This document shows, in pieces, positions 17,926 to 27,351 of a DNA stretch of 64,000 nt. Within the stretch, counting starts at the first letter, position 1; every line of letters begins with the position of its first letter. The translations under genes were made by a program, and so were the position numbers. The notes beneath the pieces are model-generated. The model searched no databases and had not been told where the DNA came from. It worked only from the letters and a program-made list of their open reading frames with translations. Origin of the DNA: Shewanella oncorhynchi (GTDB taxonomy: Bacteria > Pseudomonadota > Gammaproteobacteria > Enterobacterales > Shewanellaceae); the NCBI RefSeq assembly GCF_012584455.1, contig NZ_JABAEB010000003.1, positions 344,217 to 408,216 of the forward strand. Direction: 5' to 3'.

Positions 17926-19242
17926 ATGGAAATTTTTATTCTTATTGGTTTGATTGTGTTAAATGGCTTATTTGCTATGTCGGAAATCGCCATTGTGACT
18001 GCTCGCAAGTCACGGCTAACTGCCCTTGCTCATGGCGGTAGCAGCACTGCTAAAGCAGCGCTCAAACTGGCAGAAGATCCAACGCAATTCTTGTCAACTG
18101 TGCAAATAGGCATAACATCAATAGGGATCTTAAACGGAATATTTGGTGAATCCATCCTCGCCGAACCTTTGTCACTTTGGCTTCAGACTTTTGGTCTAAG
18201 TCCAGATTTAACCAACATCTTTTCAACCGTTCTAGTGGTTATCATTGTCACTTATGTGTCAATTGTCATTGGTGAGTTAGTTCCCAAGCGAATTGGTCAA
18301 GTCAGTGCGGAAAGTATTGCCTGTCTAATGGCTAAACCAATGGTATTTCTAGCAATAGCAACCAAACCATTTGTATGGATGTTATCCGGTTCAACTCATG
18401 CTCTTATGCGTCTAATGGGATTTTCGCATAGACTTGACGACAATGTGACTCAGGAAGATATTCAGGCTATGTTGCAAGAAGGTTCATCTGCAGGGGTGAT
18501 TGAGCACAATGAACATGCGATGGTTAAAAATGTTTTTCGATTAGATGAACGTACTATTTCTTCTTTGATGGTGCCACGGTCTGATATTGTATTTCTCGAC
18601 TTAAACCTGCCTCTTGATGCAAATCTGCGAACTGTTATGCAGTCTCCTCACTCACGATTTCCTGTTTGTCGTAACAATGTTGATGATATGGTGGGTATTA
18701 TTTCAGCTAAACAACTCCTTTCACAGTCTATCGCGGGTGAACGTTTAGAACTGGTGGATCTCGTTAAGAATTGTAACTTTGTACCCAACAGCTTATCTGG
18801 AATGGAGCTACTTGAGCATTTTCGTACTACAGGCTCGCAGATGGTGTTTGTTGTTGATGAATATGGTGATTTGAAAGGGCTGGTAACGCTTCAAGATATG
18901 ATGGATGCACTGACTGGTGAGTTTTTTCAGGAAGATGTGAATGATCAGATGGTGATAAAAAGGGAAGATGGCTCATTATTACTGGATGGTCTAATCCCTA
19001 TTTTTGACCTAAAAGACGCTTTAGGTATAAAGCAATTGCCAAATGAAGAGGATGGGCGTTATCAAACGCTAAATGGATTTTTAATGTATGAATTAGGGAA
19101 AATACCTCAAACCACAGATATTGTTGAAGTTGCTGGTTGGCGACTCGAAATTATGGATATGGACGGTAAAAGGGTAGATAAAGTCCTTGCTCAAATGTTA
19201 CCTGATGCTGATTCTTCAGAAGAATCTATATTTGTTGATTGA
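17926..19242 (+). CDS. CNNM/CorC-family (hemolysin C-type) membrane protein
   Basis: 438 residues from ATG 17926, chosen because it places the first membrane helix (MEIFILIGLIVLNGLFAMSE) at the N-terminus as in the family. Domains: DUF21/CNNM membrane domain (about 1-190, with 'GITSIGILNGIFGE' and 'ELVPKRIG'), a CBS pair (about 205-335, 'MVPRSDIVFLD', 'QMVFVVDEYGDLKGLVTLQDMM') and a CorC_HlyC domain (about 350-430). Family members are linked to Mg2+/Co2+ efflux or homeostasis; 'hemolysin' is a historical name. Stand-alone gene. The upstream in-frame ORF extension is poor in coding character. Confidence 0.88.
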   Translation: MEIFILIGLIVLNGLFAMSEIAIVTARKSRLTALAHGGSSTAKAALKLAEDPTQFLSTVQIGITSIGILNGIFGESILAEPLSLWLQTFGLSPDLTNIFSTVLVVIIVTYVSIVIGELVPKRIGQVSAESIACLMAKPMVFLAIATKPFVWMLSGSTHALMRLMGFSHRLDDNVTQEDIQAMLQEGSSAGVIEHNEHAMVKNVFRLDERTISSLMVPRSDIVFLDLNLPLDANLRTVMQSPHSRFPVCRNNVDDMVGIISAKQLLSQSIAGERLELVDLVKNCNFVPNSLSGMELLEHFRTTGSQMVFVVDEYGDLKGLVTLQDMMDALTGEFFQEDVNDQMVIKREDGSLLLDGLIPIFDLKDALGIKQLPNEEDGRYQTLNGFLMYELGKIPQTTDIVEVAGWRLEIMDMDGKRVDKVLAQMLPDADSSEESIFVD

Positions 19243-19946
19243 TAAATTCAAAAGCATAGTAGTTGTCAGCTTTAGTGCAAAAAACACGTCTAAAGAGCGA
19301 CCAACTAAATCTGCTCGGTGAGTCGAGCATTAGCCATAGATTTCCTCATGGTTGTTTAACTAAAAATCGTGCCCGTGAATCACTCTACATCAGACTGATT
19401 CACGCTATCCCCAATGCCCCGTTTGCAGCTATTCTGGGGCGCTTTTTTCCCTTGAGATTAATCAAATTTTTATAGAATTGATTCATGTCCCTGCTATGCC
19501 TATTCCGACTAGTAATATCGAGAGTTGATTAATTTACAGTCAACAGATACGTTACTAATAGAATAGCTAATCCGAATCTGACTAAGCAGAGTGAATTATC
19601 TAACAAGGTTTTGTCCAAAAGTATGTTACGTATGCCTTTTAAACCTACAGGTTACGCGAATGCTCGAAAGGTGAGCCGTGGTGATTTGCGATACGACCGT
19701 TCGCCCTCCATGGCTCTCATTCATAAACTTAGAATCCCTAGGTTTCTATTCACCCTGTCGACGAGCAAATACGATGGCAAGCCAATATGAGTAGGTCAAA
19801 CCAATAAGCGCTCCACGGTTAAAAATGGCTGGCCTAATTTATTGCCCATCATTTTATCTGTCATTTTAATTAGTTTTTATTGGCAATATATATCTATTAA
19901 AGCTATATCATTTAGTTTTTCACTTAGTCGCTTGAGACACTAAAAA
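19243..19946. other. Non-coding stretch between the CNNM and DUF6678 genes
   Basis: A loose terminator-like stem (GCCCC 19416-19420 with GGGGC 19436-19440, then GCTTTTTT) lies about 175 nt after the CNNM stop. 19560-19800 has mixed composition and could be remnant DNA; no frame is convincing. The last 100 nt are AT-rich and should hold the promoter of the next gene. Confidence 0.4.
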
Positions 19947-20339
19947 ATGAATTCTGAAGTTTTGAAGTATGTAAACGAGCATCAGCTTTCGTCTGTAATG
20001 AATAAAACAAAGTGGTGCGAGCTTGAAAAGGCATTAAATGGATCTGAAGACTTTATTCCCTATGTGCGATACAAATTGATTTATGATGAAAACCCTAATG
20101 CAGGTTTTACAGCCGTGTGGTGGCACGAGTTACTTGAAATAGCAGAAACCATTGAGTGGTTAGAAGTTAATCCATTCAAAAGAGAATGGCTAGGCCGATT
20201 AGTGGCGGATCGAGTGACGGACTTTTCTGATGTTGTAAGCGCACAATTAGCCCAATATTCAATTCCTTATTCGATAGAAAATGGTATGTTTCGGATTTGG
20301 GGTTATCTGAGGAGGAATGAATCTCCAGAATTTATCTAA
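19947..20339 (+). CDS. DUF6678-like protein
   Basis: 130 residues, soluble, Trp-rich (KTKWCEL, TAVWWHELLEIAETIEWLEVNP, EWLGRL, RIWGYLRR). The 'YVRYKLIYDENP' then 'WWHEL...IEWLEVNPF' arrangement matches what I recall of DUF6678, a small family of unknown function often found in accessory DNA. No clear ribosome site; ATG 19947 is the first Met. The upstream gene-poor DNA and lower GC than neighbours hint at an accessory origin. Confidence 0.65.
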   Translation: MNSEVLKYVNEHQLSSVMNKTKWCELEKALNGSEDFIPYVRYKLIYDENPNAGFTAVWWHELLEIAETIEWLEVNPFKREWLGRLVADRVTDFSDVVSAQLAQYSIPYSIENGMFRIWGYLRRNESPEFI

Positions 20340-20442
20340 CTGAAGAGTTTTATCTCTGTAAGTTACTTATTTTCAAGCTAAAACCACTCAAAACTGAGAC
20401 GTCAATACTGATTATTGGGATTGAGCATAGAGACAAAAGACA

Positions 20443-20476
20443 TTAAAAAAGTGCTTTATTTTTCAATAAAGCACTC
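20443..20476 (-). terminator. Terminator of the J-domain operon (usable on both strands)
   Basis: AGTGCTTTATT (20450-20460) pairs exactly with AATAAAGCACT (20465-20475). On the minus strand it is followed by a T-run (the A-run at 20444-20449), so it fits the end of the 20549-23055 operon. Confidence 0.85.
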
Positions 20477-20548
20477 ATTTTAAAGCGACTCAAGCACTCG
20501 TTAACGTACTGAACACAGTACTGATTAAAGTCCCAATCAAAGGACCGA

Positions 20549-21445
20549 TCAAAGTACTATGTAGAGTGGCCAGCCGAGGAGGCCGATGAGACCTTCCTTG
20601 TGTTCAAATCTTTCTAAGCGTTCGGGTGAAGCGTCGCTGAGTAATAGTTCGCGGTAGCTTTTCGCAAAGTGCAGGGTACGCAGTAGGGCGGGGGCAAAGT
20701 TTTTACCGAGATCTTTACTGATGGTTTCAGCGAGTTCTGCGGGTAATTCTGCTAACGCTTTCTGGGTTTCCAATTCGATATGCTCACGGGTAAACCATTC
20801 CTCTTTTAAGGTGATTTTGCCGATACGCTTTTTCAAATCCTGTCTGACTTTGGCGCCATCAAACAACAATCGATACAGTACCGCTTCGGCTAATACACTC
20901 TCTAGATTGAGAAAATCTAGCGGATCATAGCTCGATTGCGCGTAAAACTGTGCCAATAGGGCCGCAATTGACTGTTGGCGTTGATGCTCAAGCAGGGCAT
21001 CTTGATAGGCTTCATAGCCTAACCATTCTTCTGCATCTGGCGGGCTAGACACTTGTTCAAGCAAGAACTTGTCGACATCACCGTACAGTGACTTGCCGTT
21101 GATGAGTTTATGCTTGCTGACAGTGCTGAGCATGCTCCAGCCTTTTTGAAAGCATTTGACTACGCCATCGGCGGTGATCAACAGGCGTATCGCCTGCTGC
21201 GGGTTTTGGTTTGATAATTCCATCAAACCAAGGCTCACCACACCAATCACATCGTGCGCTGCTTGTTCGAGCAAGTGCATTTTGTACTTGTTGTAAAACT
21301 TATCGGCCAGTTTGAGGCTCATCAAAATGGCTTTGGATTTGATTTGTGACAGCTGTTCACCGCTCAGCGTTTCGTCTGCTTGGCCTTGGATCAATACCTT
21401 GCTCAGGTAGGGTCCTTGATCTACATCACGCAGTACCAGTTGCAT
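20549..21445 (-). CDS. Uncharacterised protein, last gene of a J-domain operon
   Basis: 298 residues, ATG at 21445 with AAGGA 8 nt upstream. Soluble and mainly alpha-helical; no signal peptide, membrane helix or known catalytic motif. Segments such as 'AILMSLKLADKFYNKYKMHLLEQAA' and 'LLDAEEWLGYEAYQDALLEHQRQQ'-like helices suggest a helical scaffold. It follows the preceding gene after 11 nt, in an operon begun by a J-domain protein, which suggests a role as partner or client of that protein. I do not recognise the family. Confidence 0.75.
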   Translation of the reverse strand: MQLVLRDVDQGPYLSKVLIQGQADETLSGEQLSQIKSKAILMSLKLADKFYNKYKMHLLEQAAHDVIGVVSLGLMELSNQNPQQAIRLLITADGVVKCFQKGWSMLSTVSKHKLINGKSLYGDVDKFLLEQVSSPPDAEEWLGYEAYQDALLEHQRQQSIAALLAQFYAQSSYDPLDFLNLESVLAEAVLYRLLFDGAKVRQDLKKRIGKITLKEEWFTREHIELETQKALAELPAELAETISKDLGKNFAPALLRTLHFAKSYRELLLSDASPERLERFEHKEGLIGLLGWPLYIVL

Positions 21446-21456
21446 CAAATAATTCC

Positions 21457-22215
21457 TTAATCCAAAAAGCTAAACATATCATCGACTTCAGCGTATTCAT
21501 CCGTCACTTGGTTTTTCTCTTTGGCTTGAATAACCAGCTCGTTGACAAACTTGCTGATGATCATTTCCCAACCTGAGCTTTCGTTTCGCAGCAGACTCTT
21601 AATGGCTTTTTCAACATCGGGCGCGAGCTCGTGGATCAAGGCCATTAGGCTGCGTGGGTCGTCTATGCTGAGGCTGTGTGCATCTTCACTAGCGACGCGG
21701 CTGTCATAGCCGATGGTTTCAGTGTCTTCTTCGTCATCGTAGAGATCTGTATAGCCGTCTTCATCTTCATGTTTTTCGCCTAACATCATTTCGATGAAAG
21801 GGATCGACAGGTAGAAAAGGCCCGCAGGATCTTCGGCGATACATTCTAGAATCGCAGTTTGCTTTTCTTCGCTATCTTGAATGCGAATTAAATAGGTCAA
21901 AAAATCAAAGGTATGCTGAATAAGTTCTTCGGCATTGTTTTTGATTTTTTCTTCCCAGTACAAAGGTTGCTGACAGACGATGTCGCGAATTTGTTCTGGG
22001 GTCATGAGTTCAGACATGATCGAAGGACAAGAGATATCATGGTGACTGTTGATTTGGGTCAGCGTGACGATATCCATGTGCTCGATAACTTCGACTAATT
22101 GCTCGTCGCTCATGGTATTTGCAATGATTTCAAAGCGTTTGCTCGCTTGTTTTGGCTCTACGTCCGCCAACTCTTTAATTTCGGCGACGGTAATCTCAAT
22201 GAGACTAGTGTTCAT
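21457..22215 (-). CDS. Uncharacterised acidic protein of a J-domain operon
   Basis: 252 residues, soluble, acidic. The N-terminal half is helical ('ITVAEIKELADVEPKQASKRFEII', then 'MSDEQLVEVIEHMDIVTLTQI', which resembles a HEAT-like or helical-repeat pair). An acidic linker at about 155-175 (HEDEDGYTDLYDDEEDTET) precedes a C-terminal helical part. Its ATG overlaps the stop of the upstream gene by one base (22213-22217), so translation is coupled. Family unknown to me. Confidence 0.75.
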   Translation of the reverse strand: MNTSLIEITVAEIKELADVEPKQASKRFEIIANTMSDEQLVEVIEHMDIVTLTQINSHHDISCPSIMSELMTPEQIRDIVCQQPLYWEEKIKNNAEELIQHTFDFLTYLIRIQDSEEKQTAILECIAEDPAGLFYLSIPFIEMMLGEKHEDEDGYTDLYDDEEDTETIGYDSRVASEDAHSLSIDDPRSLMALIHELAPDVEKAIKSLLRNESSGWEMIISKFVNELVIQAKEKNQVTDEYAEVDDMFSFLD

Positions 22216-22748
22216 TAGCGGTCCTCATCATCGTAGTGATCGTAGTAGCCATCTTCCTCTTCCTCTTCGCCTTCATCATCATCGTCGTTATCTGAGGTGC
22301 CAACATAATCGTTGTCATCATCTTCATCGTCGTGATGTTTTGCTGCTGGCGTTGCTTTACCTTGAGTTTCAAGTAAATACAGCACGGCGCAGCTTTCAAT
22401 CAGTAAGGTTTCCGAGTAACCACGCACGGCTAACACTAAAGGTAAATCAGCATTGTTAAAGCCAATCGTGACTTTAAACTCATCCCACTCGGGTTGAGTT
22501 GCCGTGTTTATCCAATGTGCCCACTTGAGTTTGGCTTCGGCGGGAAACTTAATTCGACCGTAAAGCGCGACAGGCAGGTACTCAGGCACAGTATCGAGCA
22601 TCTTAGGATCGGCTTCTAACACCTTTTTGATTTGGCTAGTAAATTGCTCTAGCGCTTTAGGTGTATCGGGATCGTCGTAGGACTCGATATTGTCGTAGGC
22701 ATTATTTTTTAGCTCATTAATGCGTGAGATATTCAGTTTTTTGACCAT
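22215..22748 (-). CDS. Uncharacterised protein with a highly acidic C-terminal tail
   Basis: 177 residues. A folded-looking N-terminal part (1-137; 'MVKKLNISRINELKNNAYDN', 'PEYLPVALYGRIKFPAEAKLKW') is followed by a 40-residue tail in which about 24 positions are Asp or Glu (e.g. DDDDEGEEEEED). Such tails are usual in histone-like chaperones and nucleic-acid mimics. It overlaps the next gene by one base and follows the J-domain gene by 22 nt. Function unknown; direct interaction with the J-domain partner is inference. Confidence 0.75.
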   Translation of the reverse strand: MVKKLNISRINELKNNAYDNIESYDDPDTPKALEQFTSQIKKVLEADPKMLDTVPEYLPVALYGRIKFPAEAKLKWAHWINTATQPEWDEFKVTIGFNNADLPLVLAVRGYSETLLIESCAVLYLLETQGKATPAAKHHDDEDDDNDYVGTSDNDDDDEGEEEEEDGYYDHYDDEDR

Positions 22749-22770
22749 TTGACACTACTCTAGAAAACGC

Positions 22771-23055
22771 TCAAGGATAAAATTGATCCCACAGCTCGCG
22801 CATGGCGCTAGCGGGATCGGTCACTATGACGTTATTGAAATCTTTGATAAACGCATTACGTCGCTTAGGATCGGACAACACATCATAAGCATTTTTAACG
22901 CGTTCAAGTTGTACGGCGGCTTGCTGCTTTTCCTCTTCCGAGGCGCCTAACAACTTGTCGGGATGATATTTGTTTGACAGCCGTCGATAGGCTTTTTTAA
23001 TGTCGTCTTCTTTGGCACTGGGTTTTATACCAAGCACACTAAAGTGGTTAATCAT
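22771..23055 (-). CDS. Minimal J-domain (DnaJ-like) protein
   Basis: 94 residues made almost only of a J-domain (helices I-IV) with the essential H31-P32-D33 tripeptide in 'SNKYHPDKLLG'. There is no Gly/Phe linker, zinc finger or C-terminal substrate domain, so it cannot bind clients by itself as DnaJ does. It should stimulate an Hsp70 ATPase. First gene of an operon with three uncharacterised proteins. A YegD-type Hsp70 lies 4.5 kb away at 27586. Confidence 0.9.
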   Translation of the reverse strand: MINHFSVLGIKPSAKEDDIKKAYRRLSNKYHPDKLLGASEEEKQQAAVQLERVKNAYDVLSDPKRRNAFIKDFNNVIVTDPASAMRELWDQFYP

Positions 23056-23449
23056 ACTTGTACCTGCAGGCGATGGGGCTGATATCGCGAGATAAAAAGG
23101 GTTTGACTCTGATTATCTTTAAATTCGTGGAATTATGATTAGTCAGCCGTGGATGATAGCAGAAATCCCCACTCAGCGGCAAACGCGCGAGCAGGAATTT
23201 GTGCTTTAGTGAAGGGTTAAAAATCCTTTAAACTTTAATCTGTTGTGGTGCATGGATTAAGTCTACCGCTATGCTGTTGAAATCTGGTTATCAAGCCAGA
23301 TTGACAGCTAACTTAACCTTGTTTTTAGGTGAGATAATGGCCCTCGATTAAGGGCAATATTTTAGTGCAGAATCCTTCGCTAAACGTATTCACACAGATC
23401 TAACCCACACTCGCTTCAGGCACGTTCGGCTGAGTTAACGCCGTAACAG
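23056..23449. other. Promoter region of the J-domain operon and 3' side of ppx
   Basis: 394 nt without a gene. A stem AATCTGG/CCAGATT lies at about 23279-23302. The first ~150 nt upstream of the J-domain gene must contain its promoter, but I see no clear -10/-35 pair or heat-shock-type (sigma-32) sequence. Confidence 0.45.
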
Positions 23450-24994
23450 CTAAGTCAGACTAGACACTAAACGTAGGTTCATCCCAAGGGTGAGCATTTG
23501 TTTTTGTTCTCGCTGTAAATCTTTCATAAACAAGCTGATTTTCCGCTTATGGCTTGGTAGTACTAGCATGAGTCCATCGGGGATCACTTTAATATGATCT
23601 AAGGTCAGCGTCTTAGCGATACGGCCAAGATTGAGCAAGACAGCGAGTCTAAGCAGGCAGAGTAGGCGATTGAGCGTGAGCTTATGGTTGGGATCGAGTT
23701 CAGCGAGCATTAATTCGTTAGGCTTCTTTCTGTGATTGGTGATAAGTCGTGCTAAATCCAGCTGTAATGCTTCACTAAACCCAGGTAAGTCACTGTTACT
23801 GATAATGTAACCGCCGTGTTTGTGCAGGGATTTTGAATTAATGTGTAATCCGATTTCATGTAAAGTCGCGCTATAGGCGAGCAAGCGCGCATGGGGCCTT
23901 AATTGCCATTCGTCGGCGACCTGTTCAAACAAGGCCATAGCAGTGTCGCGTACCTTAGCGGCGTGGGCCATATCGATATGATAAAGCTGGGCAATACTGT
24001 CGACGGTGCGGTGGCGAATATCCTGATACTGGCCAATCTTTGCCAGTTCATAGAGTACGCCTTCACGCAGTGCGCCTGGGCTAAACTCGAGCTTTTGTAT
24101 CGGTAAGCGCCTAAAAAAGCTGATTAAAATGGCAAGTCCGGCGGGCACTAAGGGAATGCGTTTATCATCGACGTTGGCAAATTGGATTTGGCTAATATGG
24201 CCACATTTGATCAACTTGATTTTGAGCTGTTTGAGTCGTGGCAGCGTGATGGTTTCATCGCCGTGCTCTTCTTGAATTGCTTCGCAGATGGCTTTCACTG
24301 TACCTGAACTACCCAAGGTGAGTTCCCAGCCACCCGCGAAATATTCCTTTGAGAGCGACGCGAACTGCTTATCGGCCGCACTTTGGGCATCGCGAAATGA
24401 GGCTGGGGTGATGAGCCCATCAATAAAGAAACGCTCATTAAAACTCACACAACCGCAGCGCAGGCTAGATAACTGAGTTGGGGTATTTTTCTGGCCGATC
24501 ACCACTTCGGTAGAACCGCCACCGATGTCGATGACTAAATTACTTTTCCCTAGCACTTGGCTTTGGGCAATACCGTTATAAATCAAACGCGCTTCTTCAT
24601 GGCCCGAAATGACCTCCACCGGATAGGGCATGATGGCGAGCGCAGCCTCGATAAACTGATCGCGATTTTTGGCGATTCTCAGAGTGTGGGTGGCGACTAA
24701 TCGCACTTGCGCTTGGTCGAGATTGGAAAATCGTTGGTTAAAATCCCTTAGGCAATTGAGCCCACGTTCTATGGCGTCATTGTCGAGAATATTTTGCGCA
24801 TTGAGCCCAGTGGCGAGCTGAACCTGTTGTTTTTCTTTATGTAAAATCTGCAAACTGCCATCTTGCTCGCGGGCAATGACCAGATGAAAACTGTTCGACC
24901 CCATATCGATGGCGACAAAGTGGCGTGATTTAGAGTTTGCGAGTACATTGCTGGGCGTAGCGTGTGACTGTGTGTGCGAATATGTGGTTACCAA
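23450..24994 (-). CDS. ppx: Exopolyphosphatase (Ppx/GppA family)
   Basis: 514 residues, the length of the four-domain Ppx/GppA enzymes. Actin-like ATPase-fold landmarks are 'VAIDMGSNSFHLVI' (phosphate 1), 'NLVIDIGGGSTEVVIG' (phosphate 2) and 'LTLGSSGTVKAI'. The C-terminal ~200 residues form the HD-like helical domain ('YSATLHEIGLHINSKSLHKHGGYII'). Start TTG 24994 with AGGA 8 nt upstream. It removes terminal phosphates from polyphosphate and/or pppGpp. It follows ppk on the same strand, 42 nt downstream, as in the classical ppk-ppx operon. Confidence 0.93.
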   Translation of the reverse strand: MVTTYSHTQSHATPSNVLANSKSRHFVAIDMGSNSFHLVIAREQDGSLQILHKEKQQVQLATGLNAQNILDNDAIERGLNCLRDFNQRFSNLDQAQVRLVATHTLRIAKNRDQFIEAALAIMPYPVEVISGHEEARLIYNGIAQSQVLGKSNLVIDIGGGSTEVVIGQKNTPTQLSSLRCGCVSFNERFFIDGLITPASFRDAQSAADKQFASLSKEYFAGGWELTLGSSGTVKAICEAIQEEHGDETITLPRLKQLKIKLIKCGHISQIQFANVDDKRIPLVPAGLAILISFFRRLPIQKLEFSPGALREGVLYELAKIGQYQDIRHRTVDSIAQLYHIDMAHAAKVRDTAMALFEQVADEWQLRPHARLLAYSATLHEIGLHINSKSLHKHGGYIISNSDLPGFSEALQLDLARLITNHRKKPNELMLAELDPNHKLTLNRLLCLLRLAVLLNLGRIAKTLTLDHIKVIPDGLMLVLPSHKRKISLFMKDLQREQKQMLTLGMNLRLVSSLT

Positions 24995-25036
24995 TCGGAT
25001 TATCCTTAGGCAATCAAAGCGATATAAAGCCAGCGG

Positions 25037-27208
25037 TTAGCTGGCTTTGGCCCGTAACTCAGGTGTTATGTCAGGCTGAGTTTTCACTTCTCGCTCAGCG
25101 GCACCCTCATGGGTGGACATACGTAAGGCATTAAATTCTTGCAGTTGGCGCTTCTCATAATTAATCAGATATTGATAAATGGCAATTTGAGAACGCACTT
25201 TTCGTTTGTTACCGCGATTCCGATAAGGATTACTTTGTTCCTTGTTAATCACACGTGCTTTAGTGTTGTCATTGAACTGTAAGGATAAAATATCCATTAT
25301 CATCTGTTTTAGGCGCAGATCATAAATCGGCACACTCACTTCAACGCGATTATCTATGTTGCGGCTCATCCAGTCGGCGGAGCAGATGAAGAGTTTGTTC
25401 TCTCCACCCGCGTGGAACAGCATCACTCGTGAGTGTTCGAGGAATCGGTCGACGATACTATAGACTTCGATGTTGTCGCTGATCCCCGGAATTTGCGGTA
25501 TAAGCGAACACATGCCCCGAATAAGTAACTTGATTTTGACCCCTGCCGCCGAGGCTTCATAGAGCTTTTGTACTAAGGATTCATCGAGTAAGTTATTTAA
25601 TTTTAAGGTAATCGCCGCCTTCATATGGCTCTGGGCATTAACGATTTCATTATCAATTAAGTGACTCAGTTTTTGTCTGGCATCGTAGGGCGACACAATT
25701 AAATGCTGGAAATTATCGCGGCGATACGGATGTTCAATTAAGTCAAACACTTGCTCCACTTCACGGGCAATTTCTTGATTAGCGGTGAATAGCGACAAGT
25801 CAGTGTAGACCCGCGCCGTGCCTTCGTTAAAGTTGCCTGAGCCGACGTGACAATAGAGTTTGATTTCCCCTTGTTCTTCGCGGCCAATTAAACACAACTT
25901 GGAATGCACTTTTAAGCTGGTGATACCGTGGTGAACTTTGACGCCCGCTTCGGCCAAGATGCGGGTCCATTCGATGTTGGATTGCTCATCGAATCTGGCC
26001 CTGAGTTCAATGACGGCGGTGACTTGTTTGCCGTTCTTCACTGCATCTATAAGCGATTGCATTACATGGGATTTTTTCGCCACTCGATATAAATTAATTC
26101 GAATAAAGCGCACCGCCGGATCGTAGGCCGCTTGGCGCACCATTTCGGTAAAGTGGGAAAACTTATGGTACGGATAATTGAGCATGATATCGCCCATCCG
26201 AATCGCATCGAAACTGTTGGCACTGCGGCCAAAACCTGCACTATTGAGCGCCGGTAGTTTTTCGTTTTCGAGGTAGTCGCGGCTCGGGTTGGGGAAGGCG
26301 ATAAAGTCTTTAAAGCTGTGGTAACGCCCGCCTGGGATCAAACATTCAGTCGAGCTGATGTTCAGGTTTTCTTTGAGCATCACCAACATGTGTTCAGGCA
26401 TTTCTTTGTCATACACTAAGCGCACAGGCTCGGCGGTAAGACGTTTTTTCAATCCCTTGGTCATTTTCTCAAGCTGGGTTTGTTCAAGCTCGTCAGTGAT
26501 ATCAAAATCGGCATCGCGGGTTAACTTCATCGAATACACTTCGATAGCATCGTACTCGAAGAAGGGACCAAAGAGTTCATCTACGCAGTGGCGAATAATG
26601 TTATCTAATAAAATCAGATATTTTTTCGCTTTACTCTTTTCGGCTGGGAGTTCGATAAACCGCGGTACATTTTTAGTCGGCACTTCGACTAAGGCGTATT
26701 GGCGGCGAGCTTTAGTGAACAAACACACACACAAATAGGTGGCGTCGTCGTTGATTTGCTTGATCAGATCGCGATTATTATTGACCATAAGCGGCGCGAT
26801 ATGGCGTTTGAAATGGTCTCTAAAATGCTTTTTCAGCCAGTCGCTGTGGAACTCGCTTAATTGTTTCTCATTGATTAACAAAATATTACGGCGCACAAGT
26901 TCGCGCATTAAATCCGTGTATATGCCATCGAACCTTTCTTGCAATGCCATCACTTTCGATTGGATCTTGGCCATTAAATGGCGGCTGTTACTGCGACCTT
27001 CCTGCAGGGATGACAGCAAAATGGAGCGTCTGACCGCAGCCACACGCACCCTAAAAAACTCATCCATGTTATTGGAAAATATCCCTAAAAAGCGGACTCG
27101 CTCCACTAAGGGAACATTGTGATCGCAGGCTTCTTGCAATACCCGCTCATTAAAAGACAACCAAGAGAGTTCTTTATCAATCGAAAGTTTATCGGTATTC
27201 GGGGACAC
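25037..27208 (-). CDS. ppk: Polyphosphate kinase 1
   Basis: 723 residues. The autophosphorylated histidine is at H435 in 'LKVHSKLCL', the same number as in E. coli Ppk; 'HVGSGNFNEGTARVYTDLSLFT' carries the second conserved active-site region. The N-terminal 'ELSWLSFNERVLQEA' and 'DEFFRVRVAAVRR' are PPK1 hallmarks. The extra ~30 C-terminal residues are polar. Start GTG 27208 with AGGAG 7 nt upstream. It makes polyphosphate from ATP. A Pho-box-like repeat lies upstream (27394-27411), so phosphate starvation control is likely. Operon with ppx. Confidence 0.95.
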   Translation of the reverse strand: MSPNTDKLSIDKELSWLSFNERVLQEACDHNVPLVERVRFLGIFSNNMDEFFRVRVAAVRRSILLSSLQEGRSNSRHLMAKIQSKVMALQERFDGIYTDLMRELVRRNILLINEKQLSEFHSDWLKKHFRDHFKRHIAPLMVNNNRDLIKQINDDATYLCVCLFTKARRQYALVEVPTKNVPRFIELPAEKSKAKKYLILLDNIIRHCVDELFGPFFEYDAIEVYSMKLTRDADFDITDELEQTQLEKMTKGLKKRLTAEPVRLVYDKEMPEHMLVMLKENLNISSTECLIPGGRYHSFKDFIAFPNPSRDYLENEKLPALNSAGFGRSANSFDAIRMGDIMLNYPYHKFSHFTEMVRQAAYDPAVRFIRINLYRVAKKSHVMQSLIDAVKNGKQVTAVIELRARFDEQSNIEWTRILAEAGVKVHHGITSLKVHSKLCLIGREEQGEIKLYCHVGSGNFNEGTARVYTDLSLFTANQEIAREVEQVFDLIEHPYRRDNFQHLIVSPYDARQKLSHLIDNEIVNAQSHMKAAITLKLNNLLDESLVQKLYEASAAGVKIKLLIRGMCSLIPQIPGISDNIEVYSIVDRFLEHSRVMLFHAGGENKLFICSADWMSRNIDNRVEVSVPIYDLRLKQMIMDILSLQFNDNTKARVINKEQSNPYRNRGNKRKVRSQIAIYQYLINYEKRQLQEFNALRMSTHEGAAEREVKTQPDITPELRAKAS

Positions 27209-27351
27209 TGCACAGCTCCTTTAAGCAAGCGTCATGGCGCAATATACAATAGCATTCATCCGCCGTTGTGCAATCAGATTTACTGCCGACAAGTGAAGGA
27301 ATTTCAATGATAAATATTGCGTACACGCCAAAATCAGTCTGGGATTTATCT

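Noticed and set aside
19263..19475. 70-codon + strand ORF after the CNNM gene
   Set aside because: It runs through the terminator-like stem at 19416-19440 and has no ribosome site or recognisable motif.
22205..22399. Minus-strand Met/Thr/Lys-rich ORF opposite frame of the acidic tail
   Set aside because: It is a frame shadow of the GAT/GAC/GAA-rich acidic tail codons.
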